Assembly (NCBI GenBank): GCA_031629035.1
Contig: JAVLUG010000005.1
Location: 1-64,000 of the forward strand
DNA: 64,000 nt
Direction: 5' to 3'
Source of the DNA: MVYY01 sp012517575
GTDB taxonomy: Bacteria; Bacteroidota; Bacteroidia; Bacteroidales; Paludibacteraceae
Shown here: one piece after another, positions 9,169 to 16,233 of the stretch
How positions within the stretch are numbered: the first letter of the stretch is position 1
How the letters are laid out: each line of letters opens with the position of its first letter
Notes under the pieces: model-generated
The model's input: only the letters and a program-made list of their open reading frames with translations
Told to the model about the DNA's origin: nothing
Databases searched by the model: none
Position numbers and translations under genes: made by a program

Positions 9169-9724
9169 ATTTCAAAACAAATACCGCATACCTTCTGCCC
9201 GCCATCAAAATTGGGACTATCGTTGGGACGGGGCATATTTTATTACTATTTGCACCAAAGACAGACAACATTATTTTGGAAAAATTGAAAATGGAAAAAT
9301 GATTTTATCTAATGTAGGAATATTAGCAGATGTATTTTGGCACGAAATTAAAAACCACAACAAAAATGTGGAATTAGGCGAATTTGTGGTGATGCCCAAC
9401 CATGTTCATGGCATTTTAATTTTAAACAATAACGAAACCGTTGCCGGCAATGGAAATGGGGTTGGCAAACCATCGGTCGTAAAATCAAACGAACAAACCA
9501 TCGGACAACAACGGTTTCAAAACATCGGTAAAAATTCCATTTCGTCTATTATAGGTTACTACAAATCTGCTGTTACTAAACATGCCCATCGTTCAGGATT
9601 TGAATTCGGTTGGCAAACCCGATTTCATGATTACATCGTCCGAGATGATGACTCATTTCAAACTATAACCCATTATATCTTAAACAACCCGACAAACTGG
9701 CAGGAAGATAAATTTTTTCAATAA
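9152..9724 (+). CDS. REP-associated tyrosine transposase (RAYT)
   Basis: 190 aa IS200-like Y1 transposase: RIPSARHQNWDYRWDGAYF opening, HUH motif in VMPNHVHGILIL (about residues 82-88), and the catalytic tyrosine in IIGYYKSAVTK. RAYTs are single-copy domesticated relatives of TnpA that recognise and move REP hairpins. ATG 9161 is an alternative start that would shorten the overlap with hsdS. The gene sits between hsdS and hsdM on the same strand and is presumably co-transcribed. A REP hairpin occurs at 7773. No IS200-type ends flank it, as expected for RAYTs. Confidence 0.85.
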   Translation: MNIMDKFQNKYRIPSARHQNWDYRWDGAYFITICTKDRQHYFGKIENGKMILSNVGILADVFWHEIKNHNKNVELGEFVVMPNHVHGILILNNNETVAGNGNGVGKPSVVKSNEQTIGQQRFQNIGKNSISSIIGYYKSAVTKHAHRSGFEFGWQTRFHDYIVRDDDSFQTITHYILNNPTNWQEDKFFQ

Positions 9725-9731
9725 ATAGAAT

Positions 9732-11342
9732 ATGACAACAAATAACCAAACTCAATTAGGAAATACCCTTTGGAAAATCGCAGACGATTTGCGTGGAGCA
9801 ATGAACGCAGATGATTTCCGCGATTATATGCTTTCGTTTCTTTTCTTACGCTATTTGAGCGACAACTACGAAGCGGCAGCCAAAAAGGAATTGGGGAAAG
9901 ATTATCCGGTATTAAATGGCAATGGTGGTAAAACTCCTTTGTCTGTGTGGTACGAACAAAATCCTGACGATATAATCGAATTTGAAAAGCAAATGCGTAG
10001 AAAGGTTCATTATGTAATTGAACCTAAACATTTATGGAATAGCATTGCATACTTGGCTAAAACCCAAAGCAATGAGTTACTTCAAACTTTACAAGAAGGT
10101 TTTAAATACATCGAAACCCAATCTTTTGAAAGTACCTTTCAGGGTTTGTTTTCCGAAATCAATCTCGATTCCGAAAAGTTGGGAAGGAGCTACGAGGAAC
10201 GAAACAAAAAACTTTGTACCATTATTCAGAAAATTGCGGAAGGCATCAATCAATTTTCGACCGACATCGATATTTTAGGCGATGCATACGAATATCTGAT
10301 TGGTCAATTTGCCGCAGGATCAGGCAAAAAGGCAGGAGAATTTTACACACCACAACGAATATCCGATATTCTTTCGGCCATTGTAACGCTCGACAGCCAG
10401 GACCCGAGCAAAGGCGAAAAGAAAAAGATTGAACGCGTATTGGATTTTGCCTGTGGTTCGGGTTCGTTGTTGCTCAACGTCCGCAAAAGAATGATAGAAG
10501 CCGGCGGCACCATTGGAAAAATATACGGGCAGGAAAAAAATATTACCACCTACAACCTTGCCCGCATGAATATGCTTCTGCATGGCGTTAAGGATACCGA
10601 GTTCGAAATTCATCATGGAGATACTTTGCTTAATGATTGGGATATTTTAAACGAAATGAACCCTGCTAAGAAATTGGAGTTTGATGCCGTTGTTGCCAAT
10701 CCACCTTTCAGCTATCGTTGGGAGCCAACGGAAGCAATGGGAGAAGATTTCCGTTTCAAGAGTTATGGCCTTGCACCAAAATCAGCAGCCGACTTTGCAT
10801 TTCTGTTACACGGTTTTCACTTTCTTAGCAAAGAGGGAACAATGGCAATTATTCTGCCTCACGGCGTTTTATTCAGAGGTGGTTCGGAAGAACGTATCCG
10901 TACAAAATTGTTAAAGGACGGAAATATTGACACGGTAATTGGTTTGCCTGCAAACTTGTTTTTCTCAACTGGTATTCCCGTTTGCATATTGGTTTTAAAA
11001 AAGTGCAAAAAATTCGACGATGTCTTGTTCATCAATGCCGTTGACCACTATGAAAAAGGAAAACGACAGAATATCCTGCTCCCCGAACATATTGACAAGA
11101 TTGTTGACACATACAGAGAACGCAGGGAAGAAACCCGTTACTCCCGCAGAGTAACCATGAACGAAATCGAGAAAAATGAATTCAACCTGAATATTTCACG
11201 CTATGTAAGCACCTCTTTAGACGAAGAAATAATTGACTTGGAAGAAGTAAACAAAAAACTGGTTGACCTTGACAAAGAAATTAATAAAGCAAGAGAGACA
11301 CACAATCAATTTTTAAAGGAATTGGGGCTTCCACCGATATAA
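9732..11342 (+). CDS. hsdM: Type I R-M methyltransferase subunit M
   Basis: 536 aa N6-adenine methyltransferase. The N-terminal helical domain (LGNTLWKIADDLRGAMNADDF) precedes GEFYTPQRISDIL. The SAM motif I VLDFACGSGSLLLNV lies near 237 and the catalytic NPPF in DAVVANPPFSYRW near 323. The C-terminal coiled segment (LEEVNKKLVDLDKEINKA) would dock on HsdS. It methylates the target chosen by HsdS to protect host DNA. It starts 7 bp after the RAYT gene. The M gene last, after R and S, is unusual. Confidence 0.95.
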   Translation: MTTNNQTQLGNTLWKIADDLRGAMNADDFRDYMLSFLFLRYLSDNYEAAAKKELGKDYPVLNGNGGKTPLSVWYEQNPDDIIEFEKQMRRKVHYVIEPKHLWNSIAYLAKTQSNELLQTLQEGFKYIETQSFESTFQGLFSEINLDSEKLGRSYEERNKKLCTIIQKIAEGINQFSTDIDILGDAYEYLIGQFAAGSGKKAGEFYTPQRISDILSAIVTLDSQDPSKGEKKKIERVLDFACGSGSLLLNVRKRMIEAGGTIGKIYGQEKNITTYNLARMNMLLHGVKDTEFEIHHGDTLLNDWDILNEMNPAKKLEFDAVVANPPFSYRWEPTEAMGEDFRFKSYGLAPKSAADFAFLLHGFHFLSKEGTMAIILPHGVLFRGGSEERIRTKLLKDGNIDTVIGLPANLFFSTGIPVCILVLKKCKKFDDVLFINAVDHYEKGKRQNILLPEHIDKIVDTYRERREETRYSRRVTMNEIEKNEFNLNISRYVSTSLDEEIIDLEEVNKKLVDLDKEINKARETHNQFLKELGLPPI

Positions 11343-11345
11343 TGA

Positions 11346-11513
11346 GCCAACGCCATTTGCAAGTGCATTGCCAAAGACCCACGAGCCAACCCTCAATCCA
11401 AAGCTTTGTCAAAGAACATGCAAATCCAATCCAATTACCGCCTTTCGGGACGGTTTAGGTTTTGCCCACGCTCAAAATGCAAAATAAATTTGTGCTTGGT
11501 GGATAGTTGGTGC
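11346..11513. repeat. attC-like site E, after hsdM
   Basis: It starts 3 bp after the hsdM stop with GCCAAC, the complement of GTTGGC that begins this unit at 4418. It ends with GTTGGTGC (11506). The arms share CATTTTGC-type segments but pair loosely, so this is less certain than palindromes B and C. A small internal hairpin lies at about 11439-11456. Confidence 0.5.
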
Positions 11514-11581
11514 AGATTGACAATAACAAGAAAATGAAGCCAAACAAATGACAAACAGAAGGATAGGAATGAACATCGGCT

Positions 11582-11708
11582 GCCAACAAGCGGTCATACG
11601 CAATTGCCGGTGCAGTGCAGTTGCTAATGTAAGTTATCGTGGCATCATTAGTGGTTAACACGGCCATTAAGCGCCTTGAAATCGGCAACTAACCATACCG
11701 CCACCCGT
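11582..11708. repeat. attC-like palindrome F (array end)
   Basis: Left arm GCCAACAAGCGGTCATACGC then AATTGCCGG pairs with right arm CGGCAACTAACCATACCGCC. The outer-stem layout (TTGCCG / CGGCAA and ATACCGC) matches the palindrome at 35432. No GTT core is left at the right end, so the array may end here or the site may be decayed. Between 11514 and 11581 there is no gene. From 11709 to the bcp start I see only AT-rich sequence. Confidence 0.6.
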
Positions 11709-11872
11709 CAGACTGCGCAAAAAATATCAGCAGATGTTTTTAGAAAAAACAATAATATAATTTTTCTTTAAAAGCCAAAACAACTTCATGGTCAGTTTTG
11801 TTAAAACAAGAGCGAACATAAATGCTATTCATTTTTTTTTAAAAGTACATTAACATTTTAATTTACAAAACT

Positions 11873-12343
11873 ATGGCTTTACAGGTAGGAGATAAAATTC
11901 CTGAATTTTTGGGTCTCGATCAGGACAACAAGGAAGTACGTCGTTCCGATTTTGCAGGTAAAAAACTGGTTCTCTATTTTTATCCAAAAGACAATACTTC
12001 GGGTTGCACGGCAGAAGCTTGCAGTTTTCGGGATAATTTCGACGTTTTAAGAGAAGCCGGCTATGAGGTAGTCGGAGTAAGCGCGGACAGTGTCAATTCA
12101 CATCAAAAGTTTATTGGCAAATATCAGTTGCCATTCCGTTTAATTGCCGATACCGATAAAAAACTTTCGGAACAGTTTGGTACTTGGGGCGAGAAAACAA
12201 TGTACGGAAAAAAATACTTTGGAATGCTCCGTACAACGTTTATCATAGATGAAGAAGGTATTATTAGAAAAATTATTCCACCCAAAGAAATTAATACCAA
12301 AGAGCATGCTCAACAAATACTTGAAGTTATTAAAACGCTGTAA
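11873..12343 (+). CDS. bcp: Thioredoxin-dependent thiol peroxidase
   Basis: 156 aa peroxiredoxin of the Bcp/PrxQ type. The thioredoxin fold starts with VGDKIPEFLGLDQDN. The peroxidatic Cys is in DNTSGCTAEACSFRDNF (about 45), with the PrxQ-type second Cys five residues later. The C-terminal FIIDEEGIIRKII is typical. It reduces H2O2 and organic peroxides in the cytosol using thioredoxin. It marks the return to core genome after the accessory island and ends at a strong bidirectional terminator. Confidence 0.95.
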   Translation: MALQVGDKIPEFLGLDQDNKEVRRSDFAGKKLVLYFYPKDNTSGCTAEACSFRDNFDVLREAGYEVVGVSADSVNSHQKFIGKYQLPFRLIADTDKKLSEQFGTWGEKTMYGKKYFGMLRTTFIIDEEGIIRKIIPPKEINTKEHAQQILEVIKTL

Positions 12344-12346
12344 AAC

Positions 12347-12395
12347 AAAGAGCGGTTGGAATCTTTTTAATAAAAATTCAACCGCTCTTTCAAAT
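12347..12395. terminator. Bidirectional terminator
   Basis: Perfect 12-bp stem AAAGAGCGGTTG / CAACCGCTCTTT around an AT-rich loop, flanked by A and T runs on both sides. It serves bcp from the left and the minus-strand gene at 12398-12748 from the right. Confidence 0.85.
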
Positions 12396-12397
12396 TT

Positions 12398-12748
12398 TTA
12401 ACTGTTAAAAACAGAACTTAGATAGCAGTCGAGTACTGATTTGGCAATAATTTTCAGAATATTGTTTTTATAAGAATTCAACAAATCGGGGGACAGGTCT
12501 TTTTTCTCTAAATTGTTGAGGTGTATTTCATCCTTGTAGGCTTCCAGCATTTGTATAATTTCAAAACAAGATAAATTCCTGTTATTCAGTTCAACCATCC
12601 AATTTTCGATACTTGGTTGAAACTGCGAAATAGTCAACATTGCATCATCACGGAATGCATCACGGTATGTTTTCGGAGTGGAGGGAACAAAATTGTTGAT
12701 TTCGCGCTTGTACTGAAGCAATACTTTGTGATAATTTTCGCCGGCCAT
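12398..12748 (-). CDS. Conserved hypothetical protein, 116 aa
   Basis: Not recognised. The product is soluble and predicted mostly helical (MAGENYHKVLLQYKREINNFV, later LSCFEIIQMLEAYKDEIHL). It has no signal peptide or metal motif. It converges on bcp and diverges from yigZ; the 270-bp gap to yigZ carries at least one promoter. A well-placed ATG, normal codon use and its own terminator support it as a real gene. Confidence 0.65.
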   Translation of the reverse strand: MAGENYHKVLLQYKREINNFVPSTPKTYRDAFRDDAMLTISQFQPSIENWMVELNNRNLSCFEIIQMLEAYKDEIHLNNLEKKDLSPDLLNSYKNNILKIIAKSVLDCYLSSVFNS

Positions 12749-12933
12749 AATCTTTTATATTTTATGAAGTTTATAATCAATATATTAAATTATTCCCTCA
12801 CTTTTATATTTCAAGATTTGAAATATTCGTATACCTTTTTTTATTAAAACAATCAAATCCTGAAAAAGTTTTAAGCAAATAATGTTCCAAATCAAAATTT
12901 CGTAATTATTTAAAAATCCTTTCGACGTCGGAA

Positions 12934-12961
12934 TTTTGTAATAAAAATTCGCATATATTTG
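12934..12961 (+). promoter_or_regulatory. Promoter of yigZ
   Basis: TTTTG at 12934-12938 and TATATTTG at 12954-12961, 15 bp apart, match the Bacteroidota -33/-7 pattern (TTG and TAnnTTTG), though the spacer is shorter than the usual 17-21 bp. The -7 box is 56 bp before the yigZ start. Confidence 0.5.
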
Positions 12962-13017
12962 TACCTACAATTTCGGTATCTCAATTTTTAAACGAATTTC
13001 TTCAAAGAGCATTCAAA

Positions 13018-13626
13018 ATGTCTGATATGTACCTAACCATTGCTTCAAAAGCCGAAGGAATATATAAGGAAAAAGGGAGCAAGTTTCTTTCTTTTGCCTT
13101 TCCGGTGGAAAACGTAGAGGAAATCAAAAAACTGATAAAAGATTTCCAAAATCAATACCATGATGCTCGTCATATTTGTTATGCTTATGTATTGGGGACG
13201 GACAAAAAAGAATGGAGAGCAAATGATGCCGGCGAGCCCTCGGGAACTGCCGGTAGACCAATATTGAGACAAATTAATGCCCGCAATTTGACCCATGTGC
13301 TGGTCATTGTGGTAAGGTATTTTGGCGGGATTCTGCTGGGCACCGGCGGGCTGATCAATGCCTATTCGGAAGCGGCATGCGATGCGTTAAATCATGCTGA
13401 AATTATTGAAAAAACCGTTCAAAGCCACGTGAAACTAACTTTTGGATATTTGCAGCTAAACAACATAATGAAAATTGTAAAAGAACAAAAGCTTCAAATA
13501 GTTTCTCAGGAAACAAACAGCGAAAAATGTTATGTAGAGTTGGCAGTCTCTCAGAATGAATTACCCGAATTATTTATCAGATTCCAAAATATTGCAGGAA
13601 CAAAAATTGAAACTGTCCATAATTAA
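13018..13626 (+). CDS. yigZ: YigZ / IMPACT family protein
   Basis: 202 aa. The IMPACT N-terminal domain is clear: KGSKFLSFAFPVENVEE, then HDARHICYAYVLG, NDAGEPSGTAGRPIL and VVRYFGGILLGTGGLINAYS. The C-terminal half is the DUF1949 ferredoxin-like domain. The family is linked to translation control and ribosome-associated functions; the bacterial role is unclear. Single gene with its own promoter. Confidence 0.92.
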   Translation: MSDMYLTIASKAEGIYKEKGSKFLSFAFPVENVEEIKKLIKDFQNQYHDARHICYAYVLGTDKKEWRANDAGEPSGTAGRPILRQINARNLTHVLVIVVRYFGGILLGTGGLINAYSEAACDALNHAEIIEKTVQSHVKLTFGYLQLNNIMKIVKEQKLQIVSQETNSEKCYVELAVSQNELPELFIRFQNIAGTKIETVHN

Positions 13627-13745
13627 AAATGAATGTGTCTCTGTTGTTTTCATCAGTTAAAATCTTCTTTCTGTCAGTTTCTTACTTTAAAAAAATTCAA
13701 TGTAAAATCCGCACAAAAAATGAGTATTTATTCTCAGAAAGTCAT

Positions 13746-13753
13746 TATCTTTG
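13746..13753 (+). promoter_or_regulatory. -7 box of pyrBI leader transcript
   Basis: TATCTTTG fits the Bacteroidota -7 consensus TAnnTTTG exactly. Transcription would start near 13758-13760, only a few bases before the ATG of the leader peptide at 13762, so the leader would be nearly leaderless. I see no good -33 element. Confidence 0.6.
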
Positions 13754-13761
13754 CAATTGAA

Positions 13762-13842
13762 ATGAAAACAACTTTTTTAAAATATTTTTTTGAATTTAAT
13801 TACTTGCCGGCTGTAAGTAATGAGTGGAAAAGAATGAAGTAA
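13762..13842 (+). CDS. Putative pyrBI leader peptide, 26 aa
   Basis: Short frame MKTTFLKYFFEFNYLPAVSN and six further residues, placed right after a -7 box and ending at the base of a terminator hairpin ahead of pyrB. The coding DNA is strongly T-rich in its first half (runs of six and seven T). In enterobacterial pyrBI, UTP-sensitive pausing in a U-rich leader couples translation to antitermination, and this layout mirrors that. A ribosome reaching the stop codon would cover the 5' stem. This is an inference from layout; I know of no described homologue in this phylum. Confidence 0.55.
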   Translation: MKTTFLKYFFEFNYLPAVSNEWKRMK

Positions 13843-13887
13843 ACCAATATGAATCCGACTTCGATTTGTATTGGTTTTTTTGTTTTT
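13843..13887 (+). terminator. Attenuator terminator before pyrB
   Basis: Stem ACCAATA / TATTGGT, extended inside by GAATC / GATTT, followed by a T run broken by one G. It lies about 100 bp before the pyrB ATG and starts one base after the leader peptide's stop, so it should end transcription unless a ribosome follows RNA polymerase closely. Confidence 0.75.
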
Positions 13888-13989
13888 TAATACAAAGTCA
13901 GAAAATTTTTCTGTGAATGTTAGGTGAAGGTTTTAATTTCCAATGTCGTTTCAAAAAGAACCAAATAAGACAATTAAAACGTATTGAAT

Positions 13990-14895
13990 ATGAGCAATAG
14001 AAGCTTGGTTTCAATTTCAGACTATAACAAGGAAGAAATCCTTGAAATTCTGGATGCTGCTGCCGATTTCGAAGCCAACCCGAATCGGAGTACCTTGAAG
14101 GGGAAAGTGATAGCCACTTTATTTTTTGAGCCTTCTACCCGCACAAGGTTAAGTTTTGAAACGGCCGTATTAAGGTTGGGCGGTTCTGTCATTGGTTTCT
14201 CTGATGCGGCAACCAGCAGCTCGGTGAAAGGCGAAACCCTGAACGATACCATTCGAATGGTCAGTTGCTATGCAGATGCCATTGTTATGCGTCATCCTTT
14301 TGAAGGAGCAGCGCGTTATGCCGCCGAAATTTCTCCCGTGCCAATTATCAATGCCGGCGATGGCGCTAACCAGCATCCTTCTCAAACTTTACTTGATTTG
14401 TATTCCATTTTGAAAACACAGGGAACGCTCGATAATTTGAAAATTTGTGTTGCCGGCGATTTGAAATATGGACGTACTGTTCATTCTCTGATTATGGCCA
14501 TGTCGTATTTTCATCCTTCTTTTAGGTTTATTGCGCCGGAAGAATTGAAACTGAACGAAGAATACAGAATTTTCTGTCTCAGAAACAATATTCCTTTTGA
14601 AGAAACAACAGAACTCAACGAAAATATCAATGATGCCGATATTTTATACATGACCCGCGTTCAACGGGAAAGATTTCAAGACTTAATGGAATATGAAAGA
14701 GTAAAAAATGTATATACCTTGAAAAATTCCATGTTGGAAAATACCAAACCCAATTTGCGAATTTTGCATCCTTTACCCCGAGTTGCCGAAATTTCGCCCG
14801 ATGTGGATAAAAATGAAAAAGCCTATTATTTTCAACAGGCACAAAACGGATTGTACATCAGACAGGCTATCATCAGCAAAGTATTGTCAATTTAA
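13990..14895 (+). CDS. pyrB: Aspartate carbamoyltransferase, catalytic chain
   Basis: 301 aa from ATG 13990 (an in-frame TTG lies 6 bp upstream). Carbamoyl-phosphate site FEPSTRTRLSFE, then DAIVMRHP, DGANQHPSQTLLDL, GDLKYGRTVHSL and the C-terminal HPLPRVAEI are all present. It makes carbamoyl-aspartate, the committed step of pyrimidine synthesis, as a trimer. The regulatory chain PyrI follows, so a class B c6r6 holoenzyme is expected. Probably controlled by the upstream attenuator. Confidence 0.97.
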   Translation: MSNRSLVSISDYNKEEILEILDAAADFEANPNRSTLKGKVIATLFFEPSTRTRLSFETAVLRLGGSVIGFSDAATSSSVKGETLNDTIRMVSCYADAIVMRHPFEGAARYAAEISPVPIINAGDGANQHPSQTLLDLYSILKTQGTLDNLKICVAGDLKYGRTVHSLIMAMSYFHPSFRFIAPEELKLNEEYRIFCLRNNIPFEETTELNENINDADILYMTRVQRERFQDLMEYERVKNVYTLKNSMLENTKPNLRILHPLPRVAEISPDVDKNEKAYYFQQAQNGLYIRQAIISKVLSI

Positions 14896-14982
14896 GTTAT
14901 ACATCCGATATTGTATTAAAATAATTCGGATTCAAAAAATCAAAACATATCATCTTGAATTTTCAATTTTATAAAAAGCATC

Positions 14983-15438
14983 ATGGAAAAAGAGCTCAAA
15001 GTGGCAGCATTGCGTAACGGAACGGTTATTGACCATATTCCAGCCGATAAATTATATAAGGTGGTATTCATGTTGCATTTGGATACTTGCGACAATCAAA
15101 TTACGATTGGTAACAACCTGGAAAGTGCCAAAATAGGGAAAAAAGGGATTATTAAAATATCCGGAAAAGTCTTTGCAGAAGACGAAACCAATAAAATTGC
15201 ACTGATAGCTCCAAATGCCAAAATAAATATTATCAAAGATTTTCAGGTTATCGAAAAACGTCCACTTTCGTTGCCTGATGAAATTCACGAAATTGTGCAG
15301 TGTAATAATCCCAATTGTATTACCAACCATCAAAATATCCCTACGTTTTTCCAAGTAATCAAAGATGAAAATGATACAATGCTTAAATGTCATTATTGTG
15401 AAAGACTTATCAAGTTGGAGGAAGTAAAAATCAAATAA
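14983..15438 (+). CDS. pyrI: Aspartate carbamoyltransferase, regulatory chain
   Basis: 151 aa. The N-terminal nucleotide-binding domain starts ELKVAALRNGTVIDHIPADK. The C-terminal zinc domain has the four Cys as CNNPNC and CHYC, which hold the contact to PyrB. It mediates CTP/ATP allostery. It follows pyrB by 87 bp. Confidence 0.96.
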   Translation: MEKELKVAALRNGTVIDHIPADKLYKVVFMLHLDTCDNQITIGNNLESAKIGKKGIIKISGKVFAEDETNKIALIAPNAKINIIKDFQVIEKRPLSLPDEIHEIVQCNNPNCITNHQNIPTFFQVIKDENDTMLKCHYCERLIKLEEVKIK

Positions 15439-15508
15439 ATTTTTCTGTGTTGAAAGACAGTTTGAAAAAATTAAAAGTTATTTATGGTTTTATCCAAACA
15501 TTTCTGCG

Positions 15509-16120
15509 ATGACAAAAACTGACGAAAATTTTTCACATGTTTCATGGAAACCGGGAACAATGATATATCCGCTTCCTGCCGTCCTTGTTTCGTGCGGGAA
15601 ATCGGAAGATGAATATAATTTGCTGACTGTAAGTTGGGTAGGAACTATTTGCACCCAGCCGCCCCTGTGTTACATTTCCATCCGTCCTGAAAGGCATTCC
15701 TATGAAATCATAAAAAGGACAGGTGAATTTGTACTTAATCTTACCACTGAAAAACTGGCTTTCGCTACCGATTGGTGTGGCGTGAAAAGCGGCAAAGACC
15801 ATCGCAAGTTTGAAGAGATGAAACTTACACCCGAAAAGGGAAAAATGGTTGATGCACCCATAGTGAAAGAATCTCCTGTATGTATCGAATGTAAAGTGAA
15901 AGAAATTGTTCCGCTGGGAACGCATCACATGTTTATTGCCGAAGTGTTTAACATTCAGGCTGATCCGAAATTTATTGACAGTAAAACAGGAGCCATGCAC
16001 CTTGAAAATGCTCATTTGATAGCTTATTCACACGGACATTATTACAAACTTGGAGAGGAAATTGGCAAATTTGGTTGGTCGGTAAAGAAGCCAGACAAAA
16101 AAAAAGAAGCTTCCGCCTAA
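15509..16120 (+). CDS. Flavin reductase family protein
   Basis: 203 aa with the FMN-binding split-barrel fold of the flavin reductase-like (DIM6/NTAB) family: PLPAVLVSCG, NLLTVSWVGTICTQPPLCYI, IRPERHSYEIIKRTGEFVLN and the late HLIAYSHGHYYKLGE. Such proteins bind FMN and reduce flavins or act as small oxidoreductases; the partner is not evident. It starts 70 bp after pyrI and may share its transcript. Confidence 0.88.
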   Translation: MTKTDENFSHVSWKPGTMIYPLPAVLVSCGKSEDEYNLLTVSWVGTICTQPPLCYISIRPERHSYEIIKRTGEFVLNLTTEKLAFATDWCGVKSGKDHRKFEEMKLTPEKGKMVDAPIVKESPVCIECKVKEIVPLGTHHMFIAEVFNIQADPKFIDSKTGAMHLENAHLIAYSHGHYYKLGEEIGKFGWSVKKPDKKKEASA

Positions 16121-16233
16121 AATTCAGAAAGATCGGTAATAAACACTCATAACATTTTGAAATTTGTTTTGCCTCAGAAAGCGAAAAATCAAGAAACGTA
16201 ATTCATATTTTTTATAAATAAAGGAGAATAAAA

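Noticed and set aside
9152..9724. RAYT as an IS200/IS605 insertion sequence
   Set aside because: No hairpin ends or tnpB flank it, and the sequence fits the REP-associated class.
921..11708. Palindromes as ordinary rho-independent terminators
   Set aside because: They are 90-170 bp long with bulged arms and no U tract, and their ends match the starts of the same units, which terminators would not do.
13633..13761. Longer 69-codon version of the pyrBI leader ORF
   Set aside because: It would start upstream of the -7 box at 13746; only the last 26 codons lie downstream of the likely transcription start.
16121..16233. Glycine riboswitch before glyA
   Set aside because: The gap is short and AT-rich with no conserved aptamer elements; only a Shine-Dalgarno is evident.
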